Source: Spirochaetaceae bacterium (GTDB lineage: Bacteria > Spirochaetota > Spirochaetia > Treponematales > Breznakiellaceae). From it: a DNA stretch of 8,794 nt. Shown one piece after another: positions 1 to 5,904 of this stretch (positions are counted from its first letter, which is position 1; each line of letters begins with the position of its first letter). The DNA is taken from assembly GCA_031284645.1 (NCBI GenBank), contig JAITXS010000182.1:1-8794 (forward strand), given 5' to 3'. The position numbers and the translations under genes were made by a program. A model generated the notes under the pieces. That model had not been told where the DNA came from. It ran no database searches and saw only the letters and a list, made by a program, of their open reading frames with translations.

Positions 1-1187
1 TCATGGACGAGTCTGAAAGAATTCCTGTTCACGGGAAGCTTTTCTATCGCGGTATTGATCTTGAAACCATTGTTCAAGCCTGTCAGGCGGAAAAACGTTT
101 TGGGTTTGAAGAAGTAGTATACCTGCTTCTTTTCGGCGTTTTGCCGACAAAATCCGAGCTTGATTCTTTTTGTTCGCTTATGGGTTCAGTGCGTTTTCTT
201 CCCGGTGGTTTTGCCGAAGATTCGATTATGAAGCTTCCTTCGCGGGATGTTATGAACGAGCTGGCCCATTCTGTGCTGGCCCTTTATTCCTATGATGAAA
301 ATCCCGAGGATCTTTCACCGGAAAATGTTTTGCGTCAGTGCATCGAGTTAATCTCGCGCTTTCCGGCGATTATTTCTTACGCATACCGCGCAAAAGCTCA
401 TTACTTTGACCATAAAAGCCTTATCCTGCATCAGCAAGATCCCAATCTATGCACGGCGGAGGCGATTTTAAGTTTAGTCCGGCGTGATCAAAATTTTTCT
501 GCGCTTGAGGCGCAGGTGCTTGATCTTGTATTGATGCTGCACGCAGAGCACGGCGGTGGTAATAACTCTACCTTTGCCGTTCATGTGGTAAGTTCCACGG
601 ACACCGATACTTATTCGGCGATTTCCGCGGGGCTCGCTTCCCTAAAAGGGCCCAAGCACGGCGGCGCGAATGCAAAAGGTTTGGGTATGATGGCGGATAT
701 TGAAGAGCATGTCGAGAACTGGGAAAATGACGATGAGATTACCAGCTATCTGGAAAAAATTATCCGTGGAGAAGCCTACGACGGCAGCGGATTAATATAC
801 GGCTTCGGTCACGCAGTTTATACTTTATCCGACCCGCGGGCGATTTTGCTGCGGGAAAAAGCGTTTGAATTAGCCACGGAAAAAGACTGTATTGAGGAAT
901 TTAATTTATACCGCCGCATTGAGCGGCTTGCGCCGGAAGTCCTTAAGCGATTTATGGACTCTACAAAAGAAATTTGCGTAAATGTCGATTTTTATTCCGG
1001 TTTTGTCTACAAAATGCTTGATATTTCATCTGATCTCCATACGCCGCTTTTTGCGGTAAGTCGGGTTGTCGGCTGGTGTGCGCATCGTCTTGAAGAGATT
1101 ATTTCGGGAAGGCGCATCATACGTCCTGCGTACAAATGCGTACAAGCCCACGCGCAGTATACACTCTTACAGGATAGAAAAATATGA
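1..1187 (+). CDS. gltA: Citrate synthase (5'-truncated by window edge)
   Basis: Condenses acetyl-CoA with oxaloacetate to citrate in the cytoplasm. In an anaerobe this probably feeds 2-oxoglutarate and glutamate synthesis. Numbering from the Met at base 3, the family landmarks are in order: HAEHGGGN with H180/H183 (oxaloacetate pocket), GPKHGGAN with catalytic H219, GFGHAVY..DPR with catalytic H270, and NVDFYSG with catalytic D329. The C-terminal RPAYK segment and the stop TGA (1185-1187) fit the family end. The Met at base 3 is probably internal: the frame is open to the edge, and this type normally has several dozen more N-terminal residues before the segment that starts here. A 2-methylcitrate synthase activity cannot be excluded from sequence. 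The stop overlaps a possible mini-ORF start (ATGA at 1184-1187), and an acylphosphatase follows at 55 bp. Confidence 0.93.
   Translation, partial: MDESERIPVHGKLFYRGIDLETIVQACQAEKRFGFEEVVYLLLFGVLPTKSELDSFCSLMGSVRFLPGGFAEDSIMKLPSRDVMNELAHSVLALYSYDENPEDLSPENVLRQCIELISRFPAIISYAYRAKAHYFDHKSLILHQQDPNLCTAEAILSLVRRDQNFSALEAQVLDLVLMLHAEHGGGNNSTFAVHVVSSTDTDTYSAISAGLASLKGPKHGGANAKGLGMMADIEEHVENWENDDEITSYLEKIIRGEAYDGSGLIYGFGHAVYTLSDPRAILLREKAFELATEKDCIEEFNLYRRIERLAPEVLKRFMDSTKEICVNVDFYSGFVYKMLDISSDLHTPLFAVSRVVGWCAHRLEEIISGRRIIRPAYKCVQAHAQYTLLQDRKI
1171..1174 (+). promoter_or_regulatory. Shine-Dalgarno-like AGGA before the mini-ORF
   Basis: AGGA lies inside the last codons of citrate synthase, 9 nt upstream of the ATG at 1184, which is good spacing. 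The acylphosphatase ATG at 1243 has only a GGGGG run (1227-1231) 11 nt upstream. This makes 1184 the better-supported initiation point of the two. The match is only four bases, so chance is possible. Confidence 0.35.
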
Positions 1188-1246
1188 CAAGACAGCTCCC
1201 GAATATCGTTATCCGGCGCAAAAACCGGGGGCTGCTGCATAAATGA
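1184..1246 (+). CDS. Candidate 20-codon mini-ORF bridging gltA and acyP
   Basis: A short open frame encodes a basic peptide starting MTRQLPNIVIRR and ending GLLHK. Its ATG overlaps the citrate synthase TGA (ATGA, 1184-1187), and its own TGA overlaps the acylphosphatase ATG (ATGA, 1243-1246). An AGGA stands 9 nt before its start. I recognise no family, and the peptide has no clear signal or domain. The layout suggests a translational relay: ribosomes ending gltA reinitiate here and again at acyP, which has a poor ribosome binding site. The peptide itself may have no role. Geometry is the only evidence, so chance remains quite possible. Confidence 0.3.
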   Translation: MTRQLPNIVIRRKNRGLLHK

Positions 1247-1530
1247 AAAAAAATTATCCCAAAAAGGCGTTTTTGGCACGCATTGAAGGGCGTGTCCAAG
1301 GTGTTGGGTTTCGGTACTACACGAAAAACGAAGCGATGAATTTAGGTCTTGTCGGCTGGGTACACAATAACAACGATGGTTCTGTTGAAGTATGGGCGGA
1401 AGGCCCGGGAGATAAATTGGATTTATTTTTAAAATGGCTGAATACCGGCCCGTCACACGCACGGGTGGACGCGCTTCATTGTGACTGGCAGGAGCCGCTG
1501 GGCAAAGATAAAACATTTTCAGTAAAATAA
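1243..1530 (+). CDS. acyP: Acylphosphatase
   Basis: A small cytoplasmic enzyme of 95 residues that hydrolyses carboxyl-phosphate bonds such as acetyl phosphate, 1,3-bisphosphoglycerate and carbamoyl phosphate. The phosphate-binding signature GRVQGVGFR lies at 16-24 with catalytic R24. The second signature, GWVHNNNDGSVEVWAEG (38-54), carries catalytic N42. Length and order are typical of the single-domain ferredoxin-like family. ATG 1243 is chosen because an in-frame TAA (1240-1242) stands immediately before it and the first beta strand starts soon after. The ribosome binding site is weak, and the start overlaps the TGA of the upstream mini-ORF, so translation may be coupled to gltA. No functional link to citrate synthase is known to me. 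Confidence 0.95.
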   Translation: MKKNYPKKAFLARIEGRVQGVGFRYYTKNEAMNLGLVGWVHNNNDGSVEVWAEGPGDKLDLFLKWLNTGPSHARVDALHCDWQEPLGKDKTFSVK

Positions 1531-1570
1531 AAACAATTTCCTGTTTAAAAAGCGGTTAAAAATAAAATTC

Positions 1571-1576
1571 GAGAGG
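1571..1576 (+). promoter_or_regulatory. trxB ribosome binding site
   Basis: GAGAGG lies 11 nt upstream of the trxB ATG (1588), slightly long spacing but the best purine tract in the 57-bp gap. The gap is AT-rich. I found no convincing -35/-10 pair or terminator hairpin in it, so trxB may be cotranscribed with acyP. Confidence 0.55.
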
Positions 1577-1587
1577 TCTGGGTTTTT

Positions 1588-2544
1588 ATGCAAAAACAAG
1601 TGGATTTACTTATTATAGGGGCGGGTCCGGCGGGGCTCAGTGCCGCGCAGTACGGGGCGCGGGGCGGATTAAACACGCTTGTTGTTGAGCGTATGGCTGT
1701 AGGCGGACAGGCGCTTTTAATTGATGTTCTTGAAAACTACCCGGGCAATCGGGAGAGCAAGTCAGGTTTTCAGATATGTGCTGATATGAAGGCGCAGGCC
1801 GATCAATTCGGTGCGGAATTTCTCATTGATTCCGTAACGGCAATCCGGCGGACAAGCGGACTGTCCGGCGCTGGAAGTTTTATAGCGGAACTTTCCGGCG
1901 GTATCAGCATACAAAGTCCGGCGATCATTTTTACCTGCGGCGCGGGGCATAAAAAGCTGGGTATCCCGGGCGAGGAAGAACTGCTGGGACGCGGAGTCTC
2001 GTACTGTGCAAGCTGTGACGGCCCTTTTTTTAAAAATAAAAAGATTTTTGTTGTGGGCGGTGGGGACATGGCCTGCGATGAAGCTCGTTTTTTGTCGAAA
2101 ATTTCCTCGAATATCACCATGCTTGTCCGGCGCACTGAATTCAGGGCGCAGAAAATGATAGCTCGGCGTGTTTTGGAAGACGATCATATTAAAGTCCGCT
2201 TTTTGACCGGAATCCTTGAAGTAAAAGGCAGCGATAAAGTCCGCTCCCTTGTTTTAAAAAACATGCAAAGCGGGGATATATACGAAGAAGATGCGGACGC
2301 GCTTTTTGTTTTTGCCGGCATTACCCCTTATACGGATTTATTGTCAGGCAAAGGTACAGAGCTTCAGGTAAAACTGGACGATTCGGGCTTTATCATCACC
2401 GATCAGCATATGGAAAGCTCGATAAAAGGGCTTTTTGCAGCCGGAGATGTCCGCTCAACACCGTTTCGGCAAGTTGTTGTTGCCTGCGGAGAAGGGGCAA
2501 TTGCCGCTCACAGTGCCGCGGAATACTTAAAAGAAGTCTTGTAA
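1588..2544 (+). CDS. trxB: Thioredoxin reductase (NADPH, FAD)
   Basis: A low-molecular-weight thioredoxin reductase of 318 residues, the usual bacterial length. It passes electrons from NADPH through FAD and a redox disulfide to thioredoxin in the cytoplasm. Visible are the N-terminal FAD motif GAGPAG (11-16), the active-site CASCDG with redox pair C140/C143, the nucleotide-binding GGGD (157-160), and RRTEFRA (181-187) with the two arginines that contact the NADPH phosphate in relatives. The C-terminal FAD motif AGDV is near 285-288. All key residues are present. The residue before the RR pair is Val rather than the more usual His, which does not argue against NADPH use. It follows acyP by 57 bp and converges on the pseudouridine synthase with 17 bp between stops. 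Confidence 0.96.
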   Translation: MQKQVDLLIIGAGPAGLSAAQYGARGGLNTLVVERMAVGGQALLIDVLENYPGNRESKSGFQICADMKAQADQFGAEFLIDSVTAIRRTSGLSGAGSFIAELSGGISIQSPAIIFTCGAGHKKLGIPGEEELLGRGVSYCASCDGPFFKNKKIFVVGGGDMACDEARFLSKISSNITMLVRRTEFRAQKMIARRVLEDDHIKVRFLTGILEVKGSDKVRSLVLKNMQSGDIYEEDADALFVFAGITPYTDLLSGKGTELQVKLDDSGFIITDQHMESSIKGLFAAGDVRSTPFRQVVVACGEGAIAAHSAAEYLKEVL

Positions 2545-2561
2545 ACAGCTCCCTGTGCCCA

Positions 2562-3272
2562 TCAATCCGATTCAGGACCAAGAAAATCCGCGAAACAGGA
2601 CGGCAAGGGCGATGAAATATCAAGGATATTGCAAGAAGGCTGCAGGCTATCCTGAGCATTTTCAGTAGGCAGGGGAATAATCAGGCGCGAGGAATGGAGT
2701 AAAAGCCGCTTTAAACCATACTCTTTGTGTAGTTTTTTGTTCAGCTTAAAATCGCCGTATTTATCATCGCCTAAAACCGGATAGTTTTTTAAAGAAAGAG
2801 ATCGGCGGATCTGGTGCATTCGCCCTGTTCCAAGCTCAAGTTCAAAAAGCACAAAAAGAGTATCACCGCCTTTACATTCACGAAGCATACGATACTTTGT
2901 TTCCGCATATTTTTTTTCACCTTTAATGACAAGCTCATCTTTGATAAGACCGCCTTCTTTTTTTAACGGCTCTTCGTTCTGTCCCTGCCCTCTTTCAAGA
3001 TGGGCGCAGATTGCCGTGTAGCGTTTTACGGCTGTGCGCCCGCTTATCATCTTTGAAAAATAGGCAGCGGCACGAGATGTTTTCGCAGTCAAGATTATGC
3101 CGGAAGTGTCTTTATCCAAACGATGGACTAAAAGAGGACGCGGTGAATACTCATGTGCAAGTATCTCGTCCAGATGCGATCCGACACCCTCACCGCCCTG
3201 AACCGCTAAACCGGCAGGTTTATCCAGTACAAGACAGTTCTCGTCTTCGTATAAAACCTCAATACGCTTCAT
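2562..3272 (-). CDS. RluA-family RNA pseudouridine synthase, no S4 domain
   Basis: Isomerises uridine to pseudouridine in rRNA or tRNA. The 236-residue protein opens with the family's YEDEN..LVLDKPAGL segment (8-22). It has the catalytic motif HRLDKDTSG (50-58) with nucleophile D53, and the typical KRYTAIC strand follows. An N-terminal S4 RNA-binding domain, as in RluC/RluD, is absent, so it resembles the compact RluA/TruC-like forms. The target base cannot be told from sequence, so no symbol is given. The frame is open upstream to a TTG at 3347, but those 25 residues do not look like this family. ATG 3272 starts right at the conserved N-terminus and is preferred, although its ribosome binding site is weak. 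The gene is divergent from metG. AT-rich sequence at 3294-3306 could supply a -10, but no good -35 was found. Confidence 0.92.
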   Translation of the reverse strand: MKRIEVLYEDENCLVLDKPAGLAVQGGEGVGSHLDEILAHEYSPRPLLVHRLDKDTSGIILTAKTSRAAAYFSKMISGRTAVKRYTAICAHLERGQGQNEEPLKKEGGLIKDELVIKGEKKYAETKYRMLRECKGGDTLFVLFELELGTGRMHQIRRSLSLKNYPVLGDDKYGDFKLNKKLHKEYGLKRLLLHSSRLIIPLPTENAQDSLQPSCNILDISSPLPSCFADFLGPESD

Positions 3273-3348
3273 AGAACTCAAGTTTAACGGCGTAGAATAA
3301 ATATAACAACAGTACCTGCATTCAGGACTCAGAACCGCCTCGGACAAG

Positions 3349-3366
3349 CATGTTGTTTAAAACATG
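3349..3366. repeat. Inverted repeat in divergent promoter region
   Basis: CATGTT (3349-3354) and AACATG (3361-3366) are perfect 6-bp arms around a 6-nt AT-rich centre. The repeat lies between the divergent pseudouridine synthase and metG, about 17 bp upstream of the putative metG -35. It could be an operator for either gene, or chance in a 144-bp gap. No regulator is suggested by the window. Confidence 0.35.
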
Positions 3367-3382
3367 AACAGCCGGAGTCTTG

Positions 3383-3409
3383 TTGAAAACACGCCCTGCC
3401 TGTTATACT
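3383..3409 (+). promoter_or_regulatory. Putative sigma-70 promoter of metG
   Basis: TTGAAA (3383-3388) and TATACT (3404-3409) match the -35 and -10 consensus at five of six positions each, with a short 15-nt spacer. An alternative -35 TTGTTG (3380-3385) gives an 18-nt spacer. The expected transcription start is about base 3416-3417, at or next to the metG ATG, which would make the transcript leaderless. Confidence 0.5.
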
Positions 3410-3416
3410 GCAAACT

Positions 3417-5849
3417 ATGAAAAAACGTCTGATCACATCTGCTTTGCCCTATGTTAATAATGTCCCGCATCTGGGAAACCTCATTCAGGTATTAAGCGCC
3501 GATGCGTTTGCCCGTTTTTGCAGATTACGCGGCTATAACACCTGCTATGTGTGCGGTACCGATGAATACGGTACCGCGACAGAGACCCGCGCTGCCGAAG
3601 AAGGGGTAAGCCCTCGTGAGCTTTGCGACCGCTACTGGTCTATTCATAATGAAATCTACCGGTGGTTTAACATTTCTTTTGATAAATTTGGGCGTACTTC
3701 AACGCCAATTCAGACAGAAATCGTTCAGGATATATTTAAAAAACTTGATGCAAACGGCTATATCACCGAAAAAACCGTGGAACAACTCTACTGTCCGCAG
3801 TGCGATCGCTTTCTTGCAGACCGATATGTGCGCGGAGTATGCCCTGCCTGCGGATACGACGGAGCGCGCGGCGATCAATGCGAAGCCTGCGGGAAACTCC
3901 TTGACCCGACAGAACTCAAGGAAGCACGCTGCGCCTCCTGCGGATCAAAACCCGAGTTACGCGCAAGCAAACAACTCTACATCAACCTCCCCAAACTCAA
4001 AGAAAAACTTGAAATCTGGGTAAAAAACACAGCAGAAAAAGGCGCATGGGCAAAAAACGCAGTTCAAATGACACAAGCCTGGATGCGCGACGGCCTGCGC
4101 GAGCGGGCCATAACCCGTGACTTAAAATGGGGCATACCCGTTCCAAAAGCAGGCTATGAAAAAAAAGTCTTTTACGTCTGGTTTGATGCGCCCATCGGGT
4201 ATATCTCAATCACCGGCAACCTTGCCGTTGAACAAAACCTTGACTGGCGGGCCTTTGTCGATGAATGGTGGAAAAACCCCGAAAACACCGAGCTGTTTCA
4301 GTTCATCGGAAAAGACAACATCCCTTTCCATACCGTAATTTTCCCGTCAAGCCAACTGGGAACAGGCGAAAATTGGACCATGCTCCATCATATGAGCAGC
4401 TCCGAATACCTCAACTACGAAAGCGGCAAATTTTCAAAATCCCAAGGAGTCGGCGTCTTTGGTACCGACGTCATGACCACCGGCATCAACGCCGATATAT
4501 GGCGCTTTTATATTTTTTATAACAGACCCGAAAAATCCGATACCCTCTTTACATGGAAAGATTTCGGCGAAAAAGCAAACAGCGAACTCATCGGAAACCT
4601 TGGAAACCTCGTGAACCGAACACTTTCCTTTGTTACCCGTTACTATGAAGGGAAGATACCAAACAGGGAAAATATAGTAGGGGGGGAAGCCTCCCCCCTG
4701 CAGTGCGCTTCGCCGCACTGTACCCCCCTCAGCGGGGGGAGTGCCCCCCGCAACGCCCCCCCCGATCAAAAAGAAAAAAACGATAAAGAAACAACAGGAA
4801 GTGAAACCACGGATTTTTCAACATCAAACCCTCAGTTTCCGGATTTTTGGGACATCGTCCGTGACTACGAAAAACGAATCACCGAAAAACTCGAATGGGC
4901 GGAACTGCGGGACGCCTACCACCTGATATTTGAACTATCCTCGTTTGCGAACAAAAGCTTTCAGGAAGGCGAACCCTGGAAAAAACGGGTCGAGGATCCG
5001 GAGGCCGCCGCCGCTCTTATCGCCGATCTCTGTTATGTCGTACGCGATCTGGCAATCATGATCGAACCCTTTACACCGGAAAGCGCCGAAAAAATCGCGG
5101 GCTTCTTTGGCAAGACCTTTGACAAAAAAACACCGGATCACCTTGACTGGGCCATGATCGGAAAACCCGGCGGCTTGGAACAGGTACTCAAAAGCGAAGT
5201 GCTGTTTTCAAAATTAGAGGGGGAAACAATGGAACTCTTGCGACAACAATATTCGGGGACTCAACAGGAAAGAGAGCAGGGAGGCGCAAAAACGGCGTCC
5301 GACACCGGCAAAATTCCCGATGCCGCTTCCCAAGGCCCGATCATCAACTTAAAGGATGAATTTAAAAACAACATCGATCTTCGCGTTGCAGAAATCATCA
5401 AAATCGAAAAACATCCTAAGGCAGATAAACTCTATATAGAAACCCTCGACATTGCCGGAGAAGAGCGGATTATTGTTTCCGGCCTTGTACCCCATTACAA
5501 AGAAGAGGAGCTTTTAAACAAACACATCATCGTTGTTTATAATCTACGGGAAGCAAAGTTGCGCGGCGTCCTGAGCAAAGGTATGCTGCTTGCCGCCTCC
5601 GTAAAAAACGAAGACGGCAGTGAGTCCGTTGAAGTTCTCGATGCCGGCAATACGCCAAGCGGAACAAGAGTAAATATTGAAGGAGAAAGCCAAAACCCGC
5701 TGTCTCCCCTGCCCGAGATAGATATCGACAAATTTTTTTCAATACCCATAAAAGTTACCGATAATATCGTAAATATCAACGGGTCTTCGCTCCTTTTGAA
5801 TGAGCGCACGATTAAAACAGAAAAAATCGCAAACGGCAATATCGGATAA
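3417..5849 (+). CDS. metG: Methionyl-tRNA synthetase, eukaryotic-like core with EMAPII-type tail
   Basis: Class I synthetase of 810 residues that activates methionine with ATP and charges tRNA-Met. ATP site: PHLGN (17-21, HIGH box) and KFSKS (338-342, KMSKS box). The knuckle insertion has four CxxC pairs (126/129, 142/145, 155/158, 172/175), suited to two metal sites. The anticodon-binding helical domain covers roughly 474-610. A tRNA-binding OB fold starts near 644 (LRVAEI, VSGLV, LRGVLSKGM), and ~75 further residues resemble the EMAPII C-terminal part. From memory, ALPYVNNVPHLGN and CGTDEYGTATET are close to human cytosolic MetRS. Residues ~422-473 are extra to the family. The first 28 come from a GC-rich hairpin element (G422-P449), followed by a hydrophilic, low-complexity stretch. 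ATG 3417 fits the family N-terminus, but no ribosome binding site precedes it; a promoter lies just upstream. Confidence 0.96.
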   Translation: MKKRLITSALPYVNNVPHLGNLIQVLSADAFARFCRLRGYNTCYVCGTDEYGTATETRAAEEGVSPRELCDRYWSIHNEIYRWFNISFDKFGRTSTPIQTEIVQDIFKKLDANGYITEKTVEQLYCPQCDRFLADRYVRGVCPACGYDGARGDQCEACGKLLDPTELKEARCASCGSKPELRASKQLYINLPKLKEKLEIWVKNTAEKGAWAKNAVQMTQAWMRDGLRERAITRDLKWGIPVPKAGYEKKVFYVWFDAPIGYISITGNLAVEQNLDWRAFVDEWWKNPENTELFQFIGKDNIPFHTVIFPSSQLGTGENWTMLHHMSSSEYLNYESGKFSKSQGVGVFGTDVMTTGINADIWRFYIFYNRPEKSDTLFTWKDFGEKANSELIGNLGNLVNRTLSFVTRYYEGKIPNRENIVGGEASPLQCASPHCTPLSGGSAPRNAPPDQKEKNDKETTGSETTDFSTSNPQFPDFWDIVRDYEKRITEKLEWAELRDAYHLIFELSSFANKSFQEGEPWKKRVEDPEAAAALIADLCYVVRDLAIMIEPFTPESAEKIAGFFGKTFDKKTPDHLDWAMIGKPGGLEQVLKSEVLFSKLEGETMELLRQQYSGTQQEREQGGAKTASDTGKIPDAASQGPIINLKDEFKNNIDLRVAEIIKIEKHPKADKLYIETLDIAGEERIIVSGLVPHYKEEELLNKHIIVVYNLREAKLRGVLSKGMLLAASVKNEDGSESVEVLDAGNTPSGTRVNIEGESQNPLSPLPEIDIDKFFSIPIKVTDNIVNINGSSLLLNERTIKTEKIANGNIG
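4679..4763. repeat. GC-rich palindromic element inserted in frame in metG
   Basis: An 85-bp block with long G and C runs, sharply different from the flanking AT-richer coding sequence. Stem 1 pairs A+G6 (4679-4685) with C6+T (4693-4699). Stem 2 pairs CAGTGCG (4701-4707) with CGCACTG (4714-4720) around a 6-nt loop. Stem 3 pairs C6 (4723-4728) with G6 (4734-4739), and the same G6 could instead pair with C6 at 4744-4749. A C8 run ends the block (4756-4763). Bases 4680-4763 are 84 bp, exactly 28 codons, with no stop in the metG frame. They encode Gly/Ser/Pro/Ala-rich sequence with SPLQCASPHC and SGGSAPRNAPP. It lies in the linker between the catalytic core and the anticodon-binding domain. I infer a mobile palindromic element; exact ends and target-site duplication are not identifiable by eye. 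Confidence 0.65.
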
Positions 5850-5904
5850 CGGATAAGACGCCGATCATAACTGATAGAAAACACGATCCTCAAATTTTTG
5901 GACG

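Noticed and set aside
1171..1242. Frame-1 reading past the gltA stop (KYDKTAPEYRYPAQKPGAAA) as a true citrate synthase C-terminus reached by frameshift
   Set aside because: The annotated frame already ends in a family-like RPAYK...QDRKI tail at the expected length, and I see no convincing slippery sequence. A sequencing error at the A run near 1178-1182 cannot be wholly excluded.
1007..1516. 169-codon minus-strand open frame across gltA and acyP
   Set aside because: It lies opposite two well-supported genes and its translation has no domain-like pattern. It is a shadow.
3273..3347. 25-residue N-terminal extension of the pseudouridine synthase from a TTG start
   Set aside because: The extra residues do not resemble the family and there is no supporting ribosome binding site. 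ATG 3272 starts at the conserved N-terminus.
4434..4769. Minus-strand open frame over the metG palindromic element
   Set aside because: Its Gly-rich start is just the complement of the C runs, and the rest mirrors conserved metG codons.
5843..5856. Tandem CGGATAA duplication spanning the metG stop, with a nearby CCGAT that could form a hairpin
   Set aside because: A 7-bp repeat and a 5-bp stem with a 15-nt loop are too weak to call a terminator or a regulatory site.
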